Assembly (NCBI GenBank): GCA_914767715.1
Contig: OU612074.1
Location: forward strand, 22,428,062-22,492,061
Direction: 5' to 3'
DNA: 64,000 bases
Source of the DNA: Membranipora membranacea
Taxonomy: Eukaryota; Bryozoa; Gymnolaemata; Cheilostomatida; Membraniporidae
Position 1 is the stretch's first letter; each line of letters starts with the position of its first letter. Of the stretch, positions 37,950 to 50,500 are shown piece by piece. Position numbers and translations under genes: made by a program. A model generated the notes under the pieces. The model was not told the DNA's origin, did no database searches, and was given only the letters and a program-made list of their open reading frames with translations.

Positions 37950-39969
37950 CTAAGATACAATCAAACACAATTTGAACTACCATTAAACCATAAGAAGAGG
38001 AGAAATTTTGTAAATTGAAATACAGGAAACTCTATGGTACAGAGTTCAAATGGATGAGACAAAATTAACTTAGTAATATAGTATGATGAAAAATAACTTC
38101 ACAGAGTCCTTTAACAAGGGAGGTTTCAATGTATGGTCCAGCTTCAAAAATCTACTGAGGTAAGTAGTGAATATTTCAACCTTTTGAAGTATTTTAGTCG
38201 TTAGTTAATTAAGGCAAAAGCGCAACTTAAAGTATTTCAGTTAGTAGATGAGTTGTGTTAAAAGTGATGTTGTTTTAAAATCATCATTTTACAGCAAGAT
38301 TTAATGGTAACTATTCTCAGTTACGAATCTCGTTTATACAAGTAGGTATGATTGAAGTACTATACAACGAAATGGAAAACCTCCTGAGAAATAAGAAGAC
38401 TTTGATGCAAACAGAATGGTAATCATCAATATTAGTCACTGCTGACAACTAAAAAAAGGTAAAGTTTGATTTATTTTAAGGATGAGCAATGTTGTCCTCT
38501 TGCATTAAATATTGATTCCTACTATTTTCCATTAATAGTAAGTTTTCTCTTTCGAAATTATAAGAGGACAACTTTGCAATTAGATTTTTGCATGGAATTC
38601 AATCAAGTGAAGGCAATGCAAAGTAAAGTTATCTGCTGCAGAGGTAGAATCTAGCGAACTATACAAAGTGATCAGGCTGCATTAAAGCACTCAGCAAAAC
38701 ACAGGAGGGAATGGTAAGCTTTGGATTCATAACTACACTCATATCTATGGAATCAACTAGTAGCTAGTTATGTTTCAAAGGTTTTTGACATACAAAGAAA
38801 TGAGCTTATTCAAACGAGTTGGCATATTAGTGCTGTGATGTTGATTTCCATAAAATGAGTGAAGTAAGAAAGCGATGTATGTAAGAGATATAGACACGTA
38901 CAAGCTCTGATGTTTGACTAAACCCGATGACCGCTGACCGCTGTGAACGGCCCATTCCACAGAGCGGAAGGCTAAAACTAAGAATAAACCCAATTCAATA
39001 AAGATAGCAGATAGCAGCTACAGCAATTAGTAATTGGATGGATGCAATAATTGAAGATAATCTACAGCTCAATTTTGCATACTCAATTAAAAATGCTTTG
39101 TTAAAAAAACACCCACATTTCACACAAAACTAATGTAAGCAAAATGGAGAAGAAAAAGAAATTTACACGCACAATGATATCATTGGATGATGTAAGCGAT
39201 TTCAAAGGGTGTATAAGGATCAAGAGTTATCACCCCTGTTACAGGTCAATACTAAAATATCTTTGATTAGGCTACCTTTGACCTTGTATAGCCTAGGTTT
39301 TTGCACTTTGAAATAGGTTACATCATTCAACAACGCTTGTGTGGGATTAATTTCAGTTTTTTGTTCATTGCTATGGGAAAACTTTGATATGAACAATGGT
39401 TGTTTTTTGCTTCCCTTAACACTTACGTAGGAGTCAGTCTATCTCACACTGAAAGTTAGCAGGATTTTAAATTGTCTTAAAATTTGTGGTGAGACAACCA
39501 CTACATCTCGATACAGGGCTTTACGAAGCATATTGAGAGATGTGGCAACTCAATGGGCAGACAACTTCCAAATATGAACCTAAACCGATAGAAGATGATT
39601 TGTAATCTTGGCCTCAGATTGAAGATTTTGTGTTCAGTAACAGAATGCAACTAGTAACAAACTCACAGCTATACTTAGGAGAGGTTGTGAATAAGAACTG
39701 ATTTAATATCTGATCGCCCCTAGCTGAGTGAGCGAGACATTTTAGGGGTCTTGTCAATAATTGCTCACTCATTAATGTGATTGTAAACATTTATGCCACG
39801 GGATGTGGCGTGTGAAAAACCAACTGATTTTAATCAAACTTTTAATCTAGGCGAACAAATTTATTGAATTGAAATACCAAATGAGCAAGGAATGAGCACA
39901 GGGACAGCGATAATTTTGTTCACAAAGCTTCGCTCATTTTAAGAGTACCCCCCCCTCTGAGTAATTTAC
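37950..39969. other. No gene seen between the C2 fragment and the sphingomyelinase
   Basis: The last exon of the sphingomyelinase (membrane segment, phase 1) should lie here. I could not find it, nor any upstream C2A exon. Confidence 0.4.
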
Positions 39970-42900
39970 CTGTAATATTCTTCTTGATGACCATCTTAGC
40001 CTGCACACCGAAGTGATCAGATAGATGTGTATCTGTACCTGGTATCTTATCCTTGACTACACTACATTCATCTAACCGAATACCACTCACTGCAATCAGA
40101 CAGAGGGAGGAAGTCTATACAAACATTTACAATCCAAGAGAGATTCAGCAGCACTATATGAGGTAATTTGACAGATATACTGAAATGGAAAGCTGCTCAT
40201 TCCGTATAGTATATCTATTTATCTGGGTCTAACGACGTATTACTTTCATCAAACCAAGTTTTGAGACACTGCTTATGAGATTATTTTAGTTGACAAATTT
40301 TTAAGTATTATATAATGTACACTTTATCGCTATTCAGTGTCCCTTTCAGCGCCAATGAGAATAATTCTTACATTAATGATTAAGATCAACTCATCTTTTT
40401 AGCGCACCCTCGAACAAGGTAAGGGTGGGCAAGCTAGGCTATTGTCTGGAGAGCTCACCTCCCCTAGCAGCATGTGTAGTGACTGGGATTTGAACCTGCA
40501 ACTCTCAGATTGACAAGCTCGAATCCTAACCACTACACCATCCTGCCACCCATCTACAAATGGCAACAATCTGAGAGGGGGAAGGGAATTTCATGAACTA
40601 GTGCTAACTCCATGGCTGGCAGCAACATAACAACAGCCAACACAATCCGGCGAATGAGGAAAAGTAAAAGTCTGAAATATTAGAATCGCACCCCCTGAAT
40701 GGTGATGATTTTTCCCACAAAATATAAGCAAGATTTTACTGAAGTTGAGTCTACCTGCAACCTAAAGCTTTGTTTTGTGGTGAGGGTAGGGAGAAAGGAG
40801 AAGTTAAAAGGGAACATGTTTCGCCTTAGTGAGGATTTATCCCCTCAACATTCTTAGTCAAATCTCCTCCAAACGTTCGGGTTGCTATGTATAGGTCTAA
40901 TGTACACATTTTCCTTAGGAAAGGTAGGTTATATGTAAGTGTGTGCACAACTTAGTAATAAGGACGATTGTACATACAGCGATTAGCTCTGTAGAATATA
41001 TAATCTATCCTCTGTCCGTGTCGTAACTTCTGTGTTACTGAGGCTGGTGTGAAGCAGTTATCTGGTGTATCACATGTATATCCACCCTCACTGCTACCCT
41101 CAGCATTCTACAACACAATATATATAACTAAAGCTCTCACAAAGGCTACCCCTACTCATCTGAAGAGCCATGAAAAATATGACCTATTTCAGACCTAAAC
41201 TGAGAGAGGATTTTTGTCACTTGGCTATTTTAGTATGCCCAGTCTAACATTGAGATGTCCCTGAATATCATTGTATGGTCAGATAGCATGATTACTGATA
41301 GCAAGACTTTGAGTGCCTTTGATTGCCCATTGATACAAAAAGCTGAGTAGTATCTATGAGATGATGTCTATGTAACAGCCTAAGTGTATACTGGTATATT
41401 GTGCACATACCTGCTAGTAATTAGAAAGTTTTAATTTCATGGATGACTGGACTGCAAAAAGAATGTTGCAGGGCCCTGCATCCTGTATCCGGCCAATGTG
41501 GGATGATTTTGACATGCTAGATTAGCTCATCCACATAATTTAATATAATCAGCAACTACAATCTACTGCATTTTTAAATTGTATCTCATCTTATCAGAAA
41601 AAAGCAGATTTCGATCCCACAGCCACTGAGCGCTCACCTTGACGAGCCAGGCGTCGTTGACGACAGCGTTACTACGGACAACTCTATAAGCCAGCTCTGT
41701 AGGTGTAGAGTTAAAATCCCCCGTGATGATCACACCGTCACATGACGTTGAGGTAGGCCTATGCTTAACGAACTGACTAAGAGAGAAGGCCTGAGCTGCT
41801 CTATGTCCGGCGTATTCATCAAACTCTGTAACGTGGTTATATCGAGCGTGCATCTACAAGCAGACAATACAGTGATATTGTTGAGTATGGTGTTGAAGGT
41901 CATGATTTGCAGTCATAAGATTGTGGTCAAGAGAATTGTTAGGCTGAATAACGACTGGAAAATGAAAAGTTGCACCACAAAAACACTATAGTCAAAAATA
42001 AATTTCTGTCTTTCTTTTCTAAAATGAAATGTAATTCCGGCCAAGCTAACACTAGAACGTCCGCTGGACCTCATACAAATTTGTTTAGGATTCAGCTATT
42101 ATTTGTAGTTGGCAAGAGTTATCTTGTCAACAGGACATGGTTCATCACAGCGCAGTGTGACAATCTGACTAGATTTCATATGGTGCTGTAGCTGCCTTTT
42201 CAATTGCCGCAATTGAAATTGTTTCAAATTATTAATTGCAAGCCACTAGATGCCCAGATGACCAGTCGACCACAGTGGCCCCATGGCCAAATTGAGTCGC
42301 CTTTGACCAAAGTCGACACACTATAGAGCAGTTATCACCCCATGGAACCTAACTAATTGTGACGCTGAACAAAATCATCTGGACAATCTCATCAGTGTGC
42401 CTTATTAAATCGAAACCTGATGAGCATTAAATGCAGCAACTAAGCTCCCAAAGAGTATATATTCGTTTTGTTTAAAGGATCACCTACCTTCCTACAGACC
42501 AGCAGTGCTGGATATCCATACCTGCATTATAACACAGAGCTAACTGAGGGCTGATCACTTACATGTGTAGTATAGAGATTCACAGTGAGGTCCTTAACTT
42601 TCAGTATTAGAAGTCCACATGACTTGTTACCGTAGAAATCACCATGGAAGATCTTCTGCGGTTGTCCATTAAGAGGAAATCTATTCTCCACGGTCTCTAG
42701 TATGGGATAGCGTGAGAACACACAAACACCCGCACCGATAAAACCCCTACAATAACAAACACCCGCCCCTATAAACACAGTCTACAAGACACAAACACAG
42801 TCTACATATTACACCTACCCTCTACAAATTCTGATCGGCTTCGAAATAAGTAAAATACCCAACTTTAGTGAGAAACTGGACTTCAAATGGTTTGATAACT

Positions 42901-44766
42901 CATAAGAAATTCAGTATAGAATATATATGAGGGTAGAAGTGGCATCATCAATTCCCTTTGTCAGCATGTTTAAGAGGCTATGAAGGGTGTATTTTTCAAG
43001 CAGTAGAACAGTCTATTGTTGTTCAAACACTATGGGAATTGACGAAGAACTGTAAATGACACTTATACATGGTATGGTGTCATAGTGTTTCTATTAGGGG
43101 AGGAGAGGGGGGGTTGGTGGTTCGCTCTCGTTCTGTGGCTAAACAATCCAATTAACCCTTTATGTTACACCCCGATATCTAACTCTGCCTCTTACCCGTT
43201 AAAGTAGTGAGTATGAGGCATCTTGTCAAGGATCTTCACGCTGAGCTTCAAATAGTCGGCATGACTCCAAACCTGTAATATAATATATCCATAATCAAAG
43301 AGAGTTAGAGCATATATTTTTATGAGTATTTCTATCAAGAGAGGGAATAAAAATCTAAAGAAGTAATCTTTTGCTGACCAATATATTCTTAATGTTTGTG
43401 GGTTCGCGGTTCGTAATAGAAATACAAATCAAACAAAAAACAGTAAGGGTATAAAAAATTGAATTTAATTGAGAATTTACTATTTTTCTTTAAATTTTTC
43501 CATGTGTAATAGAGACTCAAATAAGTACTCAATTTGTTGATGCATGAGGCTAAAGCCTAAGATCATGTGAACACTACATATCAGTCTTATCAGTACATTA
43601 TCTGGTTTTCATAACTCTACATATCTATAATACATATAGATGCTTTTGAGGAACATGGTATTGACATCATATTCCATTCTGTAATCCTTATTGCTCAGAC
43701 CGATTGAAAGGTGGGTGATTGGCAGGGAGCCTAACAACCCGACATCTAAAAATCATAAGAACCCTAGCTACTAACCTCTTCGAAGAAAACAATATTATCA
43801 TAGTCTTTACTGCTCACATAGTCTGCTATGGCAGCCATCCGCTCTGTTACCACTGCTGATCCAAATACTGGTATACGAATACCCCTGATAGAAACAAAAT
43901 AGAGTTACCTTATACATATAGTAAGGTTATATACCCCTGATAGGAACAAAATAGAGTAACATTGTATATGGAGTAAGGTAATACCCCTGACAGAAACAAA
44001 GCATACCAGTATCAAAACCCCTGATAGAAACAAAATAGAGTTATCTTTTAGATGAAGTTTGGTAAAACTGAGACCTCACTAGTATAAGAAATCCCCTTAT
44101 AACAACAAACCAAAGTTGGGTATACAATTACCCCTGATATAAGCAGAAAAAAGTCATTTAATGTTTGAAATAAGGTTCAACTGAGGGCTCATCCAGTTCA
44201 GAGATCGATAGTGGGCAATATATAGAGAAGAAATTTGCCTAACAAGCCTACCCAGGCCAAAGTGTTGGCTCTTATCGGCTCTTTGGTATGGGAGAGCCGA
44301 CGCCAAGAATATTGTACTTTCCAGACAGCAATTGTTGACAACGGTGTTTCATGTGTTGTTTCATTACCAACGCAGTTCATGCACTCTTAAACTTGCTCTC
44401 AAAAATCATAGGATTTTCAAATAGGTATCATACAAACATCACTCTGAAAATTAGATAAGGTTTGTACTGACGGTATGAGCCTTCTTTACCTACTGAGTGT
44501 AGTGGTCTTGTATGGACCCTATCAGTATCAGCCATAGAGTTATTAGAGTGGACAATGTGTACAAAAATAGCATCAGTTTTTGATGAAGCACTACTTTTAT
44601 ATCTAAAATGAGGCCATACCCAATCATAATAATCTTTCAGTCTTCTCTTTCTAGCAGTCCCCTCCCCATTTACTTAATGGCCATACATGCACATGAAATA
44701 ACCACAAAAACTGATTAGAACCACTCACCAGCAATTGAGTGTCAATACCTTCAGTGGAGCCTCCAT
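39970..44766 (-). CDS. SMPD2-type neutral sphingomyelinase (C-terminal exon not found)
   Basis: Exons in transcript order: 44766..44729, 43884..43776, 43272..43196, 42746..42563, 41853..41638, 41107..40978 and 40089..39970; all junction phases agree (2, 0, 2, 0, 0, 1, 1), giving about 291 residues. Start is MEAPLKVLTLNCW with the Asn of the first EEP-fold motif. Then FFEE with the Mg-binding Glu (~48-49), GAGVCVFSRYPI, FHGDFYGNKSCGLL, THMHARYNH, ITGDFNSTP with catalytic Asp ~182 and Asn ~184, RIDYIF, and LSDHFGV with the catalytic His (~277). These match Mg-dependent neutral sphingomyelinases that cleave sphingomyelin to ceramide and phosphocholine. Vertebrate SMPD2 is about 420 residues and ends with two membrane helices; that part should follow the donor at 39970 but was not recognised. 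All catalytic residues seen are intact. Gene symbol left empty because one-to-one orthology is not shown. Confidence 0.88.
40404..40556 (-). mobile_element. tRNA-derived SINE head in sphingomyelinase intron
   Basis: On the minus strand: A-box-like TGGTGTAGTGGTTAGGATTC, then about 30 nt further on B-box GGTTCAAATCC, followed by unrelated body sequence. The spacing and promoter boxes are tRNA-like, but there is no folding acceptor stem, so it is a SINE and not a tRNA gene. It lies between exons 41107..40978 and 40089..39970. Confidence 0.75.
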
Positions 44767-44983
44767 GATATAGACAGGTAGCAACAGATAGTTATGAGAA
44801 GATACGAACTAAGCCTGATGAAATTCTTACAACCCACTAATTTTGTGCTCCCACTCGGATAAATAAATCATCTTTTTTTCCTTCTTAATTGCAACCTTGA
44901 ATCTGACCCTTGCCTAAAACCATGATTTAGGAATAAAGGCTATATTTTTAACGATCCCTTCTCAATAGGCAAGACAAGAGGCT

Positions 44984-46112
44984 AGAAGAGTTGTCTTCCC
45001 TCAGAATAAAGGGGCATGTAATGTAATTTATTCATTAGGCTAATCAGGGCTAATTGGGCCAAGGCGGTGGTTTGCTCGGGGTATGACAACCATGCCTCCT
45101 GGCAGTTATTTCCCTTGAACCAAACTCTTCATCAACAGGTGGCCCTGTGCTAAACAGAAAGACCGGAAACAACCATCACCGAGCTGTCAGACCTGCCAAC
45201 GGGTATAGTTGGACGGCATGAACTTTTTGGAATATATAATAATTGAGATACGGAGCTAGTGACGACGGCAATCTAGATAGGTTTAAGCCTTCCTGGGTTG
45301 GCCGCAGGCGCTACCAGTAAGCAGATCACCGCACTCTGAGTATATTCTTGGATTATGACTTGCTAGCCAGCAGCTTAATACAGGCGATCCGAACAGCACA
45401 GAACAGTTGCTATACCACCTTCGGGAGTGGCTGATACATCGTTTCACTTATAGCGACCTTCTCAGCAGCAGGTCCCGGGTTTAATCCCGAGGTAGGCGAC
45501 CAGGTTTAGGCCTGAAGTTCCGGGTTTAGGCCCGAGGTAGGAGACCAGGTTTAATCCCGAGGTAGAAGACCAGGTTAAATATTGAGGTAGGAGACCAGGT
45601 GAAATCCTGAGGTAGGAGACCAGGTTAAATCCTGAAGTACCTGACTGGGTTCAATCCCGAGGTAACAACAGAATACCAGGAGAGATCCTGAAGTACCTGA
45701 CTGGGTTCAATCCCGAGGTAACAGAAGAATACCAGGAGGAATCCTGAAATATCAGGAATCTAGAAGTTGCCTCCCCGGAAGCGAAGAGAACTCACCATCA
45801 TTGAAGCATGTGAGCTCTTTAGTCTCATTCCTTTGACTTTACAAGCTGGAATCACTGTACTTATATCATATGCATATAACCAAGTCGAGTCCTATTTGTA
45901 ATCAAGGTTTGCTTCTCTTTTGCAGCTAAAGAAGGGTAAAGACCGAAGAACCAGCACAGATAAAGAAAGACAGCACAGACAGCAAATAATACACATGAAT
46001 ACACTGTATCATTTTATTTGTGAACAGTAATAAAAAGTCTTATTACGAAATAAACATCCGGTTTCTGTTTGTTCTCCAGCATCTGAAAAAGAAAATGAAC
46101 TGCAGTTAGCCT
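44984..46112 (+). repeat. 5' long terminal repeat, about 1.13 kb
   Basis: Shares AGAAGAGTTG...TTAGCCT with 57738-58430 in the same orientation, including CTCGGGGTATGACAACCATG, CAACGGGTATAGTTGGACGG and AATAAACATCCGGTTTCTG. Contains a run of related GAGGTAGGAGACCAGGTTAA and TGGGTTCAATCCCGAGGTA motifs at 45475-45745. Exact ends and primer-binding site are not certain. It lies 127 bp before the gag start. Confidence 0.75.
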
Positions 46113-46238
46113 CAAACAAAATCTAACAGTATTTAGCAAAGGTATAGGCAATATATCAAACAAGAGGCCAGCCATAACGAAGCCTTTCTTGAGTCGGACC
46201 CCCCTGAGTACGGGAGTTGCAATACCCAGCTAGGCATC

Positions 46239-47237
46239 ATGACACCTACTCTGAGCCCGAGAGCACGCATAACCAAAGGCCCACACCAGCACCCCAGGAA
46301 AAGGGCTAAAGCCCTGACTAGCGAACCTATCTGTAGTATGCCTACCTTTGATGGCACGGGTAACTTAGAGCAGTTCAAACAGTTATTCTCCGAGTGCTGC
46401 AGTATAAATGGATGGGCCGAGGATACCGGTAAGGCTCTGTGGCTAAAGCAAGGTCTGAGAGGTCGAGCTCGGGATAGTGTGTATGACGAGTGTAGCTATT
46501 TAGAAACCCTCTGGGAAAGGCTCAGGAATCGCTATGACGAGCATCTGTTGAAACAGCAGTACCGACGCCTGCTACCTAATAGAAAAAGGCAGAATGGTGA
46601 AACATTGACACAGTTAGTGGACGACATCCGGAAAATGTCAGACATGGTATACTGTCACATAGACAGGGCAGACCGGGAGGAGATGGCAGTCCAACACTTT
46701 GTCGCCGCACTAGACAGCCCTAGCGTTCAATATGACCTAGATATTCAGCACCCGAAGTCCCTCGATGAGGCCATGCATTTGGCTAAAATGAGGGAGTCAT
46801 ACTTTGGCAAGGAATCAGCATGGAGTAAGGCTCCACAGGGGCAAAATTGGGGTCAGAACAAGGCACCTAATGGCAAAGCAAATGAAGTTATTGGACTACT
46901 GCATGGACCAAACTCTCTTTCTGCACCCCAGATGCCCAGAAACGGATTTCTGCCACCTCAAGGGGCATATAGTATGCCGGCTCACGGGAACGGATGGAAC
47001 TTACCCCACCTGGTGCTTGGGGCGTGCCTAACATGGGTTGGAATGGGCGGTCGTAGGGCCATACCCGAACCACCCGGTAACCCACAAGGGGGCGGGCCAC
47101 CAATGCAGACAGGGCAGGAAGGGAATTCCCAGCAGCCAGCCAGGAATGGCGGCCCAAGTGGTAACCAAGGACCAGTATGTAAACATTGTAAGGGGTATCA
47201 CCCTTCCTTCATCTGTAGACCATGTAGACATTGTTAA
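46239..47237 (+). pseudogene. Gypsy-type gag, capsid and zinc-knuckle region
   Basis: Open for 332 codons from ATG at 46239. It contains the retrotransposon gag helical domain (LEQFKQLFSECCSINGW, ETLTQLVDDIRKMSDMV, MAVQHFVAALDSPSVQYDL). Then comes a Pro/Gly/Gln-rich stretch and one CCHC-like knuckle (CKHCKGYHPSFIC). A second knuckle is cut by TAA at 47235-47237: the frame continues CRHC-stop-GPHYDNQC, so the stop sits inside the motif and reads as a substitution, not as a natural gag end. The protein would form the capsid of the retrotransposon particle. No other break is visible in the first 330 codons. Confidence 0.8.
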
Positions 47238-47597
47238 GGGCCCCATTATGATAACCAGTGTCCGGAAAGAAACGGGTTGGGAAACTCTCGACCCATTTCT
47301 TGAACCCGGTCAATGGAAATGGGAAAGTTACGAACCGGAATTCTCAACTAAACAGTACTGACCTTCAGTGAGGGTGAGCAGAGTATGCTTCCCTCAAGCA
47401 CCAGTGTCTGTACAAGAAGAGTTTGTACCCCTTGCAGCAGCAGATACTACCCAACCAATCGACCTACGTCAGTTCCAGCCTTACGCTGTAAGGAAAGTAA
47501 AATATGATTCATGCATTGTTATCCGAATTTGGAGTTATGCTCCGTGTATACTTATCTCAAGGAGAGAACAACTCCCTGTAGCTTTATCAGAAGTTGA

Positions 47598-50500
47598 TTG
47601 CAATCTGGTGCAATCGAGAACAAGGTACAGCGAGTGGCTGATAGTTGTTCAATTGATATCTTGTACAGTTGCGAGGTTCACACAGAGTCTTCAGACAAAA
47701 TCATATATGAAGTGGATAAGATGGAAGGTCGTACTCCTGAGGTTGAAGGTACATTACCTGCAGATGTAGATAACTACTCAGCTATTGCGGATAGTGGCTC
47801 AAACGCTCCCTGTGCTGGTGTCCACGTTGATGGGTTCGATGATGACACACTACCGTGGGATCCTGGTGAAAGGGGTGAAAATGGCGATGCCAGAGTAACT
47901 CTCCAGGGTATCCCTCTAAAAGGTACGGGAGTTAAAGACATAAAGTGTATGAGAGGTATAGCCACCTATGTAAGAGTGGTAGTAAATGGATACGTTTCAT
48001 TATTTCAGTTGGATACAGGCTGTAGTGCAACGGTCATAAGCGAGCACTTTGCCCAGTTTATTGGCCTCATCTCACTAGACGACAAACCAGAACCTAAAGT
48101 GATGGGGTGTGATGGGGTGAGGGGTGCTGACGGGGCCAATATACCGAGCTACGGCTTTAAACTGGTTGAGGTCGAGATTAATGGTATTAAACTACTGGGT
48201 AAGATGAAGGTCAGCCAAGTGAGTGAGAATGGATTTCTAGGGATGGATCTGCTGTCCCAAGCCGGCGCTATCATCAATTTTGATGAAATGTACATACAGC
48301 TGTATGAGCAAAAGATACCATTGCTAAACAAAGAAGGAAAGAGAATAGTCAACAGCCTGATCACTAGAGAATCAGTTTGCTTACCTAAGTATAGCCAGAA
48401 TATTGTCGGCTTAAATCTGAGGAGAGGTAGCTCTATGATTGGTCTGGTTGAGCCCGTACCTCGGTTTTGGACCATTACCAGGTCATAGGAGGGCAAAACC
48501 TGGGAAACGCAGCTAATCTCAGAATGAAGGTAATCAATCCTTCGCCACATGATGTGATCATACCGTCGGGTACATCTATCGCGTGCTATGTTTGTGAATC
48601 AGCTCTGCAGTTACCTAGGAAAGAAGAACCAGAGAGTTGTGTGAACAATACATCAGTAGAGCGGGTCGATGAGAATACGGCCTTACCAGAGCATGTACAA
48701 TGCCTCTATGACCAGATCCCAGATGATATTTCTGCAGAGACTAGGCAACTAGTAAGGGGCCTGTTAATTCGATATGCTTCTGTATTCTCTAAAGATGAAA
48801 ATGACGTTGGGTATTGTGACTGGATTAAACATGAAATCAGGTTGCTTCCAGGAACAAAACCTATCCGTCAGCCCCCATACAGGGTGGGACATCATGAAAG
48901 TACAGAGATAGAGAATCATGTCACCAAGTTGTTAAAAAGCGGGATGCTTGAAAGGGTTGTCTCCCATGGAGCTCTCCAGTTCTAACAGTGATGAAGAAAA
49001 ATGGGAAAACCAGGTTTGTGCAAGATTACAGGAAGTTAAATACATGCACCGAACAGGAATCCTATCCGCTACCCAGACAAGATGATGCTTTAGAAGCGCT
49101 TAGTGGTTCTAAGTATTTTACTACGGCAGATCTCACTTCTGGGTATTATCAGATTCCCTCAGTGAAGAAGCGACTAAGATAAGTTGCTTTGTGACAAAAA
49201 CCGGTACTTACGGCTTTAAAAGGCTGCCTATGGGGTTATCATCTAGCAGTCACTGTTTTGAACGCCTCATGGAAACCGTGCTCCGTGGCTTACAATATGA
49301 AGAGCTACTTGTCTACATGGATGATGTGATAGTGTTTTCAGCTACTCAAAGCCAGCATGTGGAGCGTCTCGGCAAGATGTTGAGCAGGCTTCATGACGCT
49401 AGTCTGAAAATAAAACCATCAAAGACGTTCGTGTTCCAGAGGCAAGTTGAATCTTTGGGCCACATTGTTAATGAGCAGGGTATACATACAGACCCGAAAA
49501 AAGTCAAAGCCATGGCCGATATATCAAGCCCAGCCGAAGTTAAACAACTGAGGAGTTTTCTGGGGCTTGCAGGATATTATCGCAAATTTATTCCTAACTA
49601 TGGCGGAGTTACCCAGTCTTTGTGTAGGTTGCTCAAGAAGAAGATCAAGTATGTATGGGACGAGGAGTGTGAAAAAGCATTTTTATGCTTAAAACAGTTG
49701 CTATGCGACCATACCGTATTGGCCTACCCGGACCATCAGAAACCATTCATACTGGACACTGATGCCAGTTACATGGCTTGTGGGGCTGTGATAGGCCAGC
49801 TGGATGATAATGGAGATGAGCGACCTATAGCTTACTTTAGCTTCGCTTCAAAGGACTCACAAAAAAACTATGGAGTTACAAAATTGGAGATGTTGGGACT
49901 GGTCAGTGGCATCAGACATCTCAAGACGTATTTGTATGGCGCGAAATTTGTCTGCCGCACAGATCACCACAGCCTTATTTGGCTGAAGAATATGAATCAT
50001 CCCCAGGGCATATTAGCCAGATGGCTTGAGACATTATCGCATTATGATTTCACAGTGCACCACCGTGCTGGGCAGCTACATGCCAATGCCAACACTTTGA
50101 GCAGGCTGCCATATAATATTCAAGGTGAAGATACACATTTTGCCCAGAGTATAGAAAATCATATTCATGTGATGGATCAAGCTTTGCCATCAGAAGGAAT
50201 AGCTGGGGACGACATTGAGCTCACCAGTGAAGCTATCAGCCAAGATGAAATAAGGGATGCTCAGAAAGCTGACCCGGATGTGAGTCGAATCCGTGAATGG
50301 ATAAGTAATGATGTTTATCCGCCAAACAAAGAGCTGAAAAAGCTAACTCGTTGCATAAGGTTCTACCTTGGCAAAAGAGATTCGCTCGAATTGAAGGACG
50401 AGCTACTGGTTGAAAATTCTACAATGGTCAACCGGGTGGTAATTCCTCACTCAATTCAGGGCAATCGCTAGCTTCCATCATGATGACCACGCCGGCACCG

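Noticed and set aside
44240-44310. Hairpin TCGGCTCT / AGAGCCGA as a regulatory element
   Set aside because: Only 8-bp arms in intronic DNA; expected by chance at this scale.
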